Of a stretch of DNA of 64,000 nucleotides, positions 49,991 to 58,620 are shown one piece after another. The stretch comes from Halorubrum saccharovorum DSM 1137 (GTDB lineage: Archaea; Halobacteriota; Halobacteria; Halobacteriales; Haloferacaceae). A program made the position numbers and the translations under genes. The DNA lies in the NCBI RefSeq assembly GCF_000337915.1, contig NZ_AOJE01000043.1:799-64798 (forward strand), in the 5' to 3' direction. The notes under the pieces were generated by a model, which saw only the letters and a program-made list of their open reading frames with translations, did no database searches and was not told the DNA's origin. Within the stretch, counting starts at the first letter, position 1, and each line of letters opens with the position of its first letter.

Positions 49991-50974
49991 CTACAGCGAG
50001 ATCTCGGTGCCGTCGCCCGACTCGACAGCCCGCCGGTAGACCGTCTCGCCCGCTGCGGCGTCCAGGGTTGCGGACCCGACGCTCGTGACCACCAGCACCC
50101 TGTCGGACGATTCACGGCGATATCCGTCAGCGAGGGGCACGCCGAGTTCGACCAGGTCGTCGGCGTCACGGTCGCTCGCGAGGAGGTCGCCGGTCTCAGC
50201 GGCTTCCTCTGGCACGTCGGCGAACGTCAGCTCGGCGCGCTCGAGGACACGCGGAGCGAGCTCCCGCATCTCCGCCGTGAACGCACCGATGGCGATGACG
50301 AGGCTCCCGGTTTCGAGCGCATCGGGCGGGAAGACGGGCTCGGTCGCCGTCGTCGCGGTCACGACTACGTCGGCCCCCTCGACGGCTTCTCTGGCCGTGT
50401 CGACCGCCCGTGCCGGAATCCCCTCCTCGCTCAGGTCGGCCGCACACGCGTCACGCGAGTCACTCGGCGAGTAGATCCGTACGTCCGAGAGCGTCGCGAC
50501 GGTTCCGATCGCGCGGCTCTGCCAGCGCGCCTGCGCGCCCGCACCCACGACTCCGAGCGTGAGGCCCTCACCACCCGGCTCCGGAGCCAACGCCCGAACC
50601 GAAACCGCCCCTATACAGCCGGTCCGTGCGTTCGTGATCGCCGTGCCCGCCATGAACGCCTTCGGAAGGCCGGTCCGTGCGTCCGTGAGCACGATCTGAG
50701 CGTTGATCGTTGGGAGGCCTCGTTCCGCGTTCCCTTCGTGAACCCCGACAAGTTTCGTCGCGTAGTGGTCCGCGCCGTGGACGTACGCCGGCATCGCGAT
50801 CCCGGTCCCAGCGGGCTCGTCGCCGTCGAGACCCGCACCGACGGGGAAATGCGGCCGCCGCGGTCGTTCGACCTCGCCGGCCGCCTGTTTGACCAACGCG
50901 TCGTCCACGACATCGACGAGTCCCGCTAGATCGAGGTTCCGGTCGACCTCCTCCGCAGAGAGTACGAGCACCAT
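49991..50974 (-). CDS. Ornithine cyclodeaminase / mu-crystallin family protein
   Basis: A 327-residue NAD(P)-dependent protein with LKVG-like ATKLVGVHEGNAERGLPT, the linker TAITNARTGCIGAVSVRALAP and the Rossmann loop LGVVGAGAQARWQSRAI. The family includes ornithine cyclodeaminase, alanine dehydrogenase of archaea and imine reductases, and the exact reaction is not readable. The ATG at 50974 begins the conserved MVLVLSAEEV. It is a single gene, convergent with the second thioredoxin gene. Confidence 0.84.
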   Translation of the reverse strand: MVLVLSAEEVDRNLDLAGLVDVVDDALVKQAAGEVERPRRPHFPVGAGLDGDEPAGTGIAMPAYVHGADHYATKLVGVHEGNAERGLPTINAQIVLTDARTGLPKAFMAGTAITNARTGCIGAVSVRALAPEPGGEGLTLGVVGAGAQARWQSRAIGTVATLSDVRIYSPSDSRDACAADLSEEGIPARAVDTAREAVEGADVVVTATTATEPVFPPDALETGSLVIAIGAFTAEMRELAPRVLERAELTFADVPEEAAETGDLLASDRDADDLVELGVPLADGYRRESSDRVLVVTSVGSATLDAAAGETVYRRAVESGDGTEISL

Positions 50975-51096
50975 GTCCGGGGCGTCGCGACCGGGCGACT
51001 TAGCCTGATCGTCGGGCTTGCAGCCGCGTACTCGTTGACGACCGTGGCGCGGCGCGTCGCCGCCGAGGCCGTCCTGCCAGAGCGCGCCGAGGAGAC

Positions 51097-51519
51097 TCAA
51101 CCTAGGTCGTATCCCCACTCCCGGAGCGTCGCGGCGATCTCGTCTGTGTGTTGAAGCCCGACAAGTAACGCGGCCTCACGGAGATCGGCCTTCTTGACCT
51201 GTTCCCCGAGCTTTGACTCAAGCGTTCGTGTCGCCTCGCGCTGTGTGTCGACTGTCGACCGTTGGAGGTGGAGCTGCACCGTTTGATCCCGGCCGTCAGT
51301 GATACTGTCCCGTGTGAGTACCCAGGGGAGGTCCCGGTCAGACGATCGGGTCACACCTGTCGTCGATTGTATCGCAGTATCCGGTGTATCACCGGCGGTT
51401 GATCCGGACGTGCTCTCGGTGGCTCTCGTTTCCGCCTCCGTCTCTGCTGTGGTGTCTGTCTCGTCGGACTCTGTACTGTCCCAGTCGTCGTCGGCAGCCC
51501 CGCTTTTGAAGCCGCCCAT
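51097..51519 (-). CDS. Small ParA-partner protein
   Basis: A 140-residue protein. The first 55 residues are low-complexity Ser/Thr/Asp/Glu-rich, and the rest is a helical C-terminal part (VDTQREATRTLESKLG ... LREAALLVGLQHTDEIAATLREWG). Its ATG overlaps the ParA stop codon by one base (TAATG), so it is translationally coupled to ParA. This order is normal for partition cassettes, where the second gene binds the centromere. No ParB domain is recognisable, so the role rests on context. Confidence 0.6.
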   Translation of the reverse strand: MGGFKSGAADDDWDSTESDETDTTAETEAETRATESTSGSTAGDTPDTAIQSTTGVTRSSDRDLPWVLTRDSITDGRDQTVQLHLQRSTVDTQREATRTLESKLGEQVKKADLREAALLVGLQHTDEIAATLREWGYDLG

Positions 51520-52403
51520 TACGCCGTCACCTCTTGCTCGTCTTCATCGACCGCCCCGGGTTCAGGCGGATTCGGAGCCTCAACACCACCCTGCGCTTCG
51601 ATGAATCGGGCGATGCGATCAAACTGCGCAAGCGTCTCTACCTCGTAGTCACGACGACGATTACGGTGGGTCTGAACGTACTCGAAGGCGGAACACTGCT
51701 GACGCCAACACCCCTCCATCAACGACGTTCGATCGCCGATGACCTCGGGGACCTCATACGGAATTGTGTCGAGCATCTGTTCCTGATCGCGTGTACCCTT
51801 GAATCCGATCGGCACCGCACCTAACACGCCGATGTCGATGTTGAGCTGGTCCGCAAAGTTCGTCGCGAGGTCTTCGAGACCCTCGACAGCCGCTTGTCCC
51901 TTCGCTGACGGCTCGATCGGGAGCAGCAGATTCCGCGTCGCGTAAATCGCGTTGTAGAGGTGCGACCCTTCGGTCGCTGGTGGGTCGCAGACGAGAATAT
52001 CGTATGTATCGGGGACGCTCGCCTCACCGAGGACCCGACGTAACTGTGCGTGGACGTTGTACGCGTCACCGAAGTCCTCGGCCTTCTGCTGTTCTCTATC
52101 GAGGTGTTGAGTGAGATCGGACAGCGAGTTGTGTTCCGGGATAATGTCGATCCCCTCGGCCGTCTCGACGAGGTCCTCAAACGGCCCGCGCGGGCTCCCA
52201 ACCATGTGGCGGACTAAGCTGTCCGCACTGCCGTCTGCGCGATCGGTGTCGACCCCAAGTAGACGGCTCAAGTCGCCGTCCTGTGGATCGAGCGGAACGA
52301 CAAGCACGTCAAGCCCCGCTCGCTGGTGAGCCACAGCCGCATTCGCTGCGAGCGAGGTCTTGCCGACACCCCCTGCTTCACTGTATACCGTGTACGCGAG
52401 CAT
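51519..52403 (-). CDS. ParA-family partition ATPase
   Basis: A 294-residue ParA/MinD-type ATPase with the deviant Walker A motif EAGGVGKTSLAAN at residues 9-21, the Walker A' region VPLDPQDGDLSRLLGV and Walker B ILVCDPPATEG. It drives segregation of plasmid or replicon copies with a DNA-bound partner. The TCTAAG repeat zone at 52481 lies right upstream. Together these suggest an active or recent plasmid partition locus. The start context ACAGCATATG is AT-rich, with no leader. Confidence 0.9.
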   Translation of the reverse strand: MLAYTVYSEAGGVGKTSLAANAAVAHQRAGLDVLVVPLDPQDGDLSRLLGVDTDRADGSADSLVRHMVGSPRGPFEDLVETAEGIDIIPEHNSLSDLTQHLDREQQKAEDFGDAYNVHAQLRRVLGEASVPDTYDILVCDPPATEGSHLYNAIYATRNLLLPIEPSAKGQAAVEGLEDLATNFADQLNIDIGVLGAVPIGFKGTRDQEQMLDTIPYEVPEVIGDRTSLMEGCWRQQCSAFEYVQTHRNRRRDYEVETLAQFDRIARFIEAQGGVEAPNPPEPGAVDEDEQEVTA

Positions 52404-52480
52404 ATGAATGGGATCTGGCTCATATCTAATGAAGGTATGTCAGACACTTATCTACGAGCCACATACATCTTGCTCATCAA

Positions 52481-52706
52481 TCTTAGTTAGACATCTAAGA
52501 TGCCCAAGACACATATATGAAACAATTACCTATAGATCATATCCAAGAAACAGGTCTAAGAACCAAATCTAAGAAATATATCTAAGATAGCCACCCCTAT
52601 ACTTGGATTAGTATCTTAGATCACTGTCTTTGTTCGACAACGTGGTTATCAAAATGCGATCGCAAAGGTGGTGTCAACGCCAGAAACAACAGTCCAGTGC
52701 CTTAGA
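52481..52706. repeat. Cluster of TCTAAG motifs, putative partition or origin site
   Basis: TCTAAG or its complement CTTAGA occurs at 52481 (TCTTAG), 52494, 52555, 52568, 52581, 52614 and about 52701 in a very AT-rich 225-bp block directly upstream of parA. Spacings of 13 bp recur (52555-52568-52581; also 52481-52494). It is a strong candidate centromere-like site or parA operator, and could also serve as a replication-origin iteron set; no replication gene was found nearby. Confidence 0.65.
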
Positions 52707-52732
52707 TCACATTCTGACCGGGTTTGAGAGCG

Positions 52733-54034
52733 TTAGCGTTCATTCACTCGCTGGTCCGTCTGCGAGAACGCCTCGGTCGCCATGTCCGCGCGCTCGGCCG
52801 CCTCGATGTGCTGGTAGGCCTCACGGACCTGTTCCTCACTGTTGTCAAGATACCGGGCGGCCGCAGCGTAGCCGAACTGCCGAACGAGCACCTCTCCAAC
52901 GCCTCGACGCCCGCCGTGCAGTTCGAGATAATCGCCGTCGAGTGAGAGGTCCAGATCCTCGCGTCGGTCGGCGAGCGCGTCGTAGTTCCAGAGTCGCTCC
53001 ATGATCGACCGCGCCCCGTCGGTCGTGAGGGGTTTCGGCGCGTCGAGGTCGTGCTCGGCGGCGACGATCAGGTCTGGCGCCCCGCCGCGGACGCGCTCGA
53101 TCGCGTCGTCGTCCAGACCGGCGTCGGCGAGCCCGTCGGTGACGTGTGAAGCGAGAGACGGCCGGTGTAACGTCGTGAACACCGGCCACGACTCGGGCAC
53201 GTCCAGCACCTCGGCGTACCGCTTCAACGGCCCGATGACAGGCTCGGGGAGTGACGCCTCCTTCCACTCCCGACTCTTCCGGAACACGGTGACGCTGCTG
53301 TCCGCGAACGACACATCACGCCACCGGATCCCGTTGCGCCCATCGCGGGCCTCCTTCGGCGCCGAGAGGAACTCCGAGCCGCGCAGGCCGGTGTAGGCGA
53401 CGACGTACACGAGCGTCTGTTCGCGACAGCGCTGGTAGGCCTCGAACCGGGAGCGCTGTTTGGCCTGCCACGTCTCGCTCTCTGGGTCGCCCCGCTCAGC
53501 GTGGGGAACCTCGATCGCGCCGAGCGCGTCGAACGCCTCGGAGACGCGCCGGTCGACGAACTGCGTGATCAGGTCGCGGTGGATCGGCTCCCACGCCTGC
53601 TGGTCGCCCGGACGGCGGCCGTCGTTCTCCGGGAGCGGGTCTTCAGCATCCGACTCGCGAGCGTAGTGGCGCGGGATGTATCCCTGCGTGTGGGCCCACC
53701 CGCACCACGACGCGACGTGCGCGTAGTAGGTGAGTGCCGTACCGGCGGCGTACCCGGCGGTTGAGAGATATCGCGCATAGTCCGAGAACACCGTCGTATC
53801 GAGGTCTGCGAACCGGACGGTGTCGCCGTCGACGACGCCCGCCCACGACTCGGGCGGAGCGGCGTTCGCCGGGTCGGCAATCTCGCCGAGACACCAGCGT
53901 CGGAATCGCTGGAGCTCGCGTTCGGCGTCGACGCGGTACGCGCCCTGCTCGCCGGCGTCGCCTTTACCCTTGTCGGTGAGGTACTTCGTGAACGTGTCGT
54001 CGATCGCGGTCTCGACGGAGCGGCGGCCCGTCAT
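52733..54034 (-). CDS. Tyrosine-type site-specific recombinase
   Basis: A 433-residue phage-integrase-family protein. An N-terminal SAM-like core-binding domain (STAGYAAGTALTYYAHV) precedes the catalytic domain, with AYTGLRGSEFL (first Arg), LHGGRRGVGEVLV (His-x2-Arg) and the nucleophile Tyr in VREAYQHIEA. It may resolve plasmid multimers or integrate the element. No tRNA or obvious attachment core was found near it. The gene lies on the same strand as parA, beyond the repeat block. Confidence 0.87.
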   Translation of the reverse strand: MTGRRSVETAIDDTFTKYLTDKGKGDAGEQGAYRVDAERELQRFRRWCLGEIADPANAAPPESWAGVVDGDTVRFADLDTTVFSDYARYLSTAGYAAGTALTYYAHVASWCGWAHTQGYIPRHYARESDAEDPLPENDGRRPGDQQAWEPIHRDLITQFVDRRVSEAFDALGAIEVPHAERGDPESETWQAKQRSRFEAYQRCREQTLVYVVAYTGLRGSEFLSAPKEARDGRNGIRWRDVSFADSSVTVFRKSREWKEASLPEPVIGPLKRYAEVLDVPESWPVFTTLHRPSLASHVTDGLADAGLDDDAIERVRGGAPDLIVAAEHDLDAPKPLTTDGARSIMERLWNYDALADRREDLDLSLDGDYLELHGGRRGVGEVLVRQFGYAAAARYLDNSEEQVREAYQHIEAAERADMATEAFSQTDQRVNER

Positions 54035-54448
54035 TGGGCCACGGAGGTGTGAGGGTTGTGCCGTCGGAACGCCGCCCCAGCAGCGACGATTGGGCTGGAG
54101 CGCGCGTCGGTGGAAGCGTCGGCCATGATTCTGAATCTGCCTCGTTTGGGGCCACGGGTGGGGGTCACTAAGAGTTTACTCCGTCTTACTCAACTAAGAC
54201 AAAGTAACTTATTTAGCCGGATATTGGTGTCCCTGCGTGATTATCGGTCTGATTTCGGCCGCGAGAGGCACTTTGCCCCGATCGAGGTCCGTATTATATC
54301 TTATGTCGCTATACACAATTCTCCTCGGCAGTAGTTGAGACTGGCTCTCTCAATGCACAGAGCCCAGGCCAGTTGCTCGACTTGCCGACAAGCCGTATGA
54401 TACTCAGGACCCCCCGCGCACGAACTCAGAAGTCACACGGAGGAAAAA
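54035..54448. other. Intergenic region, AT-rich in part
   Basis: No gene is recognised. AT-rich stretches at 54180-54215 and 54290-54312 look like promoters or insertion scars. No tRNA-like structure was found that could be an integration site. Confidence 0.4.
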
Positions 54449-54532
54449 ATGGCGAGCGTTGACGACGAGTTGAGCGGCCAACCTGAGGCGGATTCACACT
54501 CGCCGACCTCATCGGCAGATCGATCCGAGTGA
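54449..54532 (+). CDS. Possible 27-residue acidic microprotein
   Basis: A very strong ribosome-binding site, CGGAGG, sits 6 bp ahead of this ATG; such strength is rare in this window. The frame reads MASVDDELSGQPEADSHSPT and ends seven residues later at TGA. It is Ser/Asp/Glu-rich with no fold signal. It may be a small haloarchaeal protein or the relic of a longer one. Low support. Confidence 0.3.
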   Translation: MASVDDELSGQPEADSHSPTSSADRSE

Positions 54533-54640
54533 GCGGGAGCAGTGTCCCTTCCTCGATCACCGATTTCCTTCGAGTGGAGTTCGTGCCTCGGCGATCGCGT
54601 CCGCACGACTGAGATTTGTCACCCTATCTCCCCGCTTGAG

Positions 54641-55249
54641 TCACGACCGGCACCTCAGTTCGGAGTCGATGTACGAGGCCAGCGAGACGCGTGCTGCCGC
54701 CGCGGCGCTTTTGCGGTCTGTCGTCACGCGACCGTACATCGCGCCGTTGACCGTCGCTAAGATATGCTCCGCGACCCGCGACGGGTCGACATCACGGAAA
54801 GTGTCGTCGTCGATGCCGCATTCGACGATGCTCCGGACGGTGGCTGCCAGTCGTTCATCGATCTGCGTGAATTGCTCGCGAAATACCTCGTTCGTCACGG
54901 CTTGGGAACGGAGACCGACTAGCACCGCTTGGAGCTGTCGTTGCTCTTCGTCGGGCTGAAGCGGGAGGAGCTTCTCAATGACGTGCTCGAGATCCTCTGG
55001 CGGTTCGTCACCTGTCTCTGTCTCGATCGTCTCTTCGAATCTATCGACGGCGAACTCGAGAAACGCGACCAGAAGGTCGTCTTTCGTGTCGTAGTGGTAG
55101 TAGATAGCAGCCTTCGATTTATCGAGTTCGTCGGCGATTCGGGAGATCGACAGGTCGGCGTAACCGTGCCTGAGTAGTGCTCGATAGGTGGCTTCCATAA
55201 TCTCTTCTTCGGCGGTGCTCCAGTGCTGTTTGGATGAATCAGAAGCCAT
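54641..55249 (-). CDS. TetR/AcrR-family regulator
   Basis: A 202-residue TetR-type repressor. The N-terminal helix-turn-helix is YADLSISRIADELDKSKAAIYYHYDTKDDLL. The C-terminal ligand domain is of the haloarchaeal type with a late conserved LATVNGAMYGRV. It follows the membrane zinc-ribbon gene with 2 bp between, so they form one operon, apparently led by an ACTGA...TCAGT palindrome at 55706 that this protein may bind. Its ligand is unknown. Confidence 0.87.
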   Translation of the reverse strand: MASDSSKQHWSTAEEEIMEATYRALLRHGYADLSISRIADELDKSKAAIYYHYDTKDDLLVAFLEFAVDRFEETIETETGDEPPEDLEHVIEKLLPLQPDEEQRQLQAVLVGLRSQAVTNEVFREQFTQIDERLAATVRSIVECGIDDDTFRDVDPSRVAEHILATVNGAMYGRVTTDRKSAAAAARVSLASYIDSELRCRS

Positions 55250-55251
55250 AG

Positions 55252-55704
55252 TCAGTCCGATTGGTTCTCGTCGGTTCGTTCCAGTTTGGAGACGTCGACA
55301 ACGTTGAATTCGGTTGTACACCAGTGGCAGAATCCGAGATCGGGATCGACCGGCTTTCCGCAGGCAGGACAGGCTGGAGATTCATTAGCCCCTGTTGACC
55401 CGACAGTATTGTTTGCTTGGAATCTATCGGGTTGTCTTGTAACTTTCGCGATGAGATACGCGTCAAGGGCACTAGCGGCACTGATCAGGACCATCGGGAG
55501 AATCGAGAATGGATCGGTTAGCGTACCCGAACTAAGCGCGGTTATCGTTGACTCGGGGACGAACAGAACTGAAGCAGCAACGATGAGTCCTAACCATCCA
55601 AGCGCTCTCAGCCAGCGCCGGAGGTAGAAGTGGCCAAGTCCGGTGACTACTGTCCCCAGAAGCGCAGCGAGTAGTGGATTGTTTCTGAGTGAGACTCGTC
55701 CCAT
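55252..55704 (-). CDS. Membrane protein with C-terminal zinc ribbon
   Basis: A 150-residue protein with three or four membrane spans (LLAALLGTVVTGLGHFYL, ALGWLGLIVAASVLFV, ILPMVLISAASALDAYLIA) and a cytoplasmic zinc ribbon (CPACGKP ... CHWCTTEF). Similar haloarchaeal proteins carry the name DUF7575 and have no known role. It is the first gene of the operon with the TetR regulator; its start codon touches the palindromic operator, which suggests a leaderless message. Confidence 0.78.
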   Translation of the reverse strand: MGRVSLRNNPLLAALLGTVVTGLGHFYLRRWLRALGWLGLIVAASVLFVPESTITALSSGTLTDPFSILPMVLISAASALDAYLIAKVTRQPDRFQANNTVGSTGANESPACPACGKPVDPDLGFCHWCTTEFNVVDVSKLERTDENQSD

Positions 55705-55705
55705 A

Positions 55706-55727
55706 CTACTGACTAAACGTTCAGTAG
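55706..55727. promoter_or_regulatory. Candidate TetR operator 1
   Basis: CTACTGA (55706-55712) and TCAGTAG (55721-55727) form a perfect 7-bp inverted repeat with an 8-bp spacer, directly upstream of the TetR operon. It shares AACGTTCAGT with the site at 55913. Confidence 0.55.
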
Positions 55728-55908
55728 GTGTTAAACCCTTCGTCTAACTGGAAAAAGCCATCTCCAGATGCATGATAAGATACACACTATATATCCGGAT
55801 TAACTAGTTTTAAGCAGTATATTCGGTAGATAGCCAAATTATGGTTGAGGATATTGCCTGGTTCGAGGCGATCTACTCTCACGTGATATGAGGGAAAAGA
55901 TTGATACT

Positions 55909-55926
55909 TACCGAACGTTCAGTTAG
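55909..55926. promoter_or_regulatory. Candidate TetR operator 2
   Basis: The block TACCGAACGTTCAGTTAG contains the GAACGTTC palindrome and shares AACGTTCAGT with operator 1. It lies 35 bp ahead of the HalOD1 gene start and 205 bp from operator 1, in the same divergent region. A common regulator is plausible. Confidence 0.5.
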
Positions 55927-55960
55927 GGTCGTGGCGCAACCCGAAGCGTCCGAATACACA

Positions 55961-56287
55961 ATGACTGATGAATCTCGGCCCGCTGACGAATTGACAGCAT
56001 CGTGGCACGGCCGCTACCTGGCTCGCTGGGGCAATGAAACACCCCTCTACGAAGCCGTCACCGACGCCGTGTCGACCGTTACCGGCGATGCCCGTTCGGC
56101 AGTCGCCTCCCGCTATGATCGGACGCATGCGTTCGCGCTCAGTCAGCTGTTCGGCGGAGCTGACGGAGCGTCGACGCCATCGACTGGAGTGGTCAAGTTC
56201 GTTCTCTCCGAGTGTGTTGTCTCGGTCCACAGCGACGGGCAACTCTCGGTCAGCCTCGCTGACCGTGAACGTAACGCGATTGACTAA
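55961..56287 (+). CDS. HalOD1 output-domain protein
   Basis: A 108-residue protein with one HalOD1 domain (ETPLYEAVTDAVSTVTGD ... VVKFVLSECVVSVHSDGQL). The domain is common in haloarchaeal signalling proteins as a stand-alone output module of unknown mechanism. The ATG at 55961 is preferred over earlier in-frame starts because the conserved part follows closely. The TetR-type operator 2 lies just upstream. Confidence 0.75.
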   Translation: MTDESRPADELTASWHGRYLARWGNETPLYEAVTDAVSTVTGDARSAVASRYDRTHAFALSQLFGGADGASTPSTGVVKFVLSECVVSVHSDGQLSVSLADRERNAID

Positions 56288-56451
56288 TCACACACGTACA
56301 TGCATAGACTCACCGCGAACAGCAGACCCGATACAGAATTGACGGCCGGACTCGATCGAACAATCGTCAACCGGAGACTGAATCGGGTTGATAGACCAGC
56401 CAACGCCGAATCTGAGTATACTCCCGAGACCACCTCTACAACATAACACAC
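56288..56451. other. Intergenic spacer before htpX
   Basis: About 160 bp with no gene. The last 20 bp hold an ACATAACACAC stretch before the htpX start; no canonical promoter is obvious. Confidence 0.35.
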
Positions 56452-57360
56452 ATGAGACATATTGGACTTAAAATACGGATGGCCGTCGTCGGTACACTTC
56501 TCGCGGGATTCTACCTCGTGGCCGTCGCCGCAGCGATGGTCGCGTTCGGCGAGGGCATCCTCCCGATTGCTATCGTCGGCAGCATCCTCTTGATCGGAAT
56601 CCAGTATAAAGTTGGCAAGTGGGCCGCGTTACGGAGCGTCGGGGCCGAAGACCTGTCTGAGACCCAATACGCAGAGATTCATCAGTTCGTTGAGCGCGTC
56701 TGTCGAGAGAAGGAGATGAAGAAACCGTCGTTGAAAATCGCCAGTATGGGCGTTCCGAATGCGTTCGCGGTCGGTCGCCGCGGAAACGGAACCGTGGTCA
56801 TCTCTCAGGAACTCATTCAACTGCTTGACCGAAGCGAGCTCGAAGGCGTCATCGCCCACGAACTCGCCCACATCGACAATCGCGACGTCATCACGATGCA
56901 ACTCGGTCAAGGCATCGCATCCATCGTTGCTATCGTTGCGCAGTACATCGTGTTGTTCACTGGTGAGAACGACCTCGCAGATTTCTTCCTCGCTGTCGTC
57001 GTCGGGAACATCGTCCAGTTCGTCGTGATGATCTTCGTGCTCGCGATTTCCCGGTACCGTGAATACGTCGCCGACTCCGACGCCAGGGATGTCATCGGGC
57101 AGGGCGAACCACTCGCTCGCGCGCTTGAGAAAATTCATCAGGGCAACCAGCAGGCCCAACAATCGGCTGGACGTGCCCAGCGCAGCCCTGGGTCGGCTAA
57201 TCGGCGCGGCCGCGGGCGGGGGAGGCAGCGCTCCCGCGACGCGAACGTTGATCAGCAGGTGAGCGCACTCTGTATCTCCAGCTCTGACCGTGGCTTCCTC
57301 CAACAAATCGTCTCCACGCACCCGCCCATGGAGAAGCGTATCCAGCGGCTCCGCTCGTAG
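56452..57360 (+). CDS. HtpX-like M48 membrane metalloprotease
   Basis: A 302-residue membrane protease. Two N-terminal spans (about 10-50) precede the zinc-binding HELAH motif at residues 136-140 (VIAHELAHIDNRD); two further spans follow at about 148-205. The third ligand region is YREYVADSDA, and a C-terminal HPPMEKRIQRL is the conserved family ending. A low-complexity linker lies before that. It likely degrades misfolded membrane proteins. The stop is followed immediately by the next start. Confidence 0.9.
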   Translation: MRHIGLKIRMAVVGTLLAGFYLVAVAAAMVAFGEGILPIAIVGSILLIGIQYKVGKWAALRSVGAEDLSETQYAEIHQFVERVCREKEMKKPSLKIASMGVPNAFAVGRRGNGTVVISQELIQLLDRSELEGVIAHELAHIDNRDVITMQLGQGIASIVAIVAQYIVLFTGENDLADFFLAVVVGNIVQFVVMIFVLAISRYREYVADSDARDVIGQGEPLARALEKIHQGNQQAQQSAGRAQRSPGSANRRGRGRGRQRSRDANVDQQVSALCISSSDRGFLQQIVSTHPPMEKRIQRLRS

Positions 57361-57603
57361 ATGCCCGGGGTTCGCGAACTCCTCGCAGTCGTTCTCGGCG
57401 TCCTGCTCGGCATTGTGTTGATTGTCGCCCCACAAACAGCACTCCGACTGTCCGTATTCGTTGGCCCGAACCGTCGACGTCGTGGTGACTACGGCACAGA
57501 CAAGCACGACTCGCTTTCCGACCAGTGGACGTGGCTCATTCGTGGACTCGGTGTCGTATGTCTCGCTATTGCGCTCTTTATCGCGTATCAAACGTATGCC
57601 TGA
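57361..57603 (+). CDS. Small two-span membrane protein
   Basis: An 80-residue protein with two membrane spans (LLAVVLGVLLGIVLIVAP and LIRGLGVVCLAIALFIAYQT) and a basic loop between (GPNRRRRGDYG). Its start codon directly follows the htpX stop, so the genes are co-transcribed. No family is recognised. It may be a partner of the protease, based on coupling alone. Confidence 0.65.
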   Translation: MPGVRELLAVVLGVLLGIVLIVAPQTALRLSVFVGPNRRRRGDYGTDKHDSLSDQWTWLIRGLGVVCLAIALFIAYQTYA

Positions 57604-57676
57604 CTGGTCCGCTAACACATCACTATCTCTATAGCTCCAGAGAAACTCATCGATAAGAGATACAGAGGTAGTGAAT

Positions 57677-57949
57677 ATGACGGCAACCCCGGAGTCTCGT
57701 CGGGTGGTCTTCCGACGGATCGCAAGACGTTCGCATACTGATTGGCCGGCGTACGATTCGACACCGTTGTACGATCGGACGTCGCTTGCTGGTCTAGAAT
57801 CGGACGTTCGTATCGTCTCTACAACGTGGTTCAGACACGATGATCATACCTCCGTCGAGCAATTCGTCTGCTCGCTCCCGTTGGCCTATGCCATCTTTGA
57901 CGCCGAGGATCGCTACACCGGGCCCACACGATACGAGAGGCTGTGTTGA
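57677..57949 (+). CDS. Hypothetical protein, C-terminus overwritten by an insertion sequence
   Basis: A 90-residue frame that I do not recognise (TDWPAYDSTPLYDRTSL ... FVCSLPLAYAIFD). The final residues before the stop are formed by GAGGCTGTGTTGAATCG, the likely left end of the IS5-type element. The native C-terminus is therefore probably missing. The start could be the ATG at 57677 or the GTG at 57671. Confidence 0.4.
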   Translation: MTATPESRRVVFRRIARRSHTDWPAYDSTPLYDRTSLAGLESDVRIVSTTWFRHDDHTSVEQFVCSLPLAYAIFDAEDRYTGPTRYERLC

Positions 57950-58620
57950 ATCGCCATACAGCAACGAGGTAGGCCGCTAAATCAAAGGAGTTGAAGCGGG
58001 AGAATCCGGTTGTTCATGACGCAGATCTCCCGCTTCATCGGGGAAGTTGTCCCGGTTGCTCAAAGAGTTACTGGCGATGGAGGCGAATCCGCCGCCCCGG
58101 AAGGTGGCGGCGGATTCGCCGACTATGCACTCGTTTCCCTTCACTGTCTGCGGATTTACCTCGATTCATCGTACCGCATGACGATCGACCTGCTCAAAGA
58201 GATGCCACAAATAACCGGAGAGATCGGCCTCAACGCGGCCGATCTCCCCGCGCCGTCCACGTTGTGTAAGGCGTTCGACCGGATCAGCATGAGCGTCTGC
58301 CGAGTGCTGCTGCGCCAGTCGGCGCAGCTGCACGATCTCTCTGAACACGCCGCGATCGACGCCACGTTCTACGACCGCTCACCAGCCAGCCGCCACTACT
58401 GCCAGCGAATCAGCTACCGCGTTCAGAAGCTCAAAGTCACAAAACTCGTCGATACAGCGTCTCAATCCGTCCTTGACGTTCACTGCTCAACAAATCGGGA
58501 AGGGAGCGACGCAGACCTCGCTGAGCAGATCGCCCGCCGGAACGCGGGCGATCTGCGGTCTCTCGCGGCCGATAAGGGCTATGACAAGCAATCGCTTCGT
58601 GAAGGATTACGCAAGCTGCC
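57940..58620 (+). mobile_element. IS5-type element, truncated at its right side
   Basis: The left end appears to lie at about 57940 (GGCTGTGTTGAATCGCC). The transposase begins at 58016. The right part, including the C-terminal catalytic region and right terminal repeat, is absent; sequence switches into ccdA at about 58615-58620. No matching terminal repeat was found downstream. Confidence 0.6.
58016..58620 (+). pseudogene. IS5-family transposase, 3' truncated
   Basis: About 200 residues of an IS5-type haloarchaeal transposase are intact: MTQISRFIGEVVPVAQRV, then the DDE start EHAAIDATFYDRSPASRHYC (first Asp), KVTKLVDTASQSVLDVH and RSLAADKGYDKQSLREGLRKL (second Asp). The protein would normally continue for some 70 residues to the catalytic Glu, which is missing. 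The frame runs on without a stop into ccdA, giving a chimeric open frame ending at 58969. It should not be active. Confidence 0.8.
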
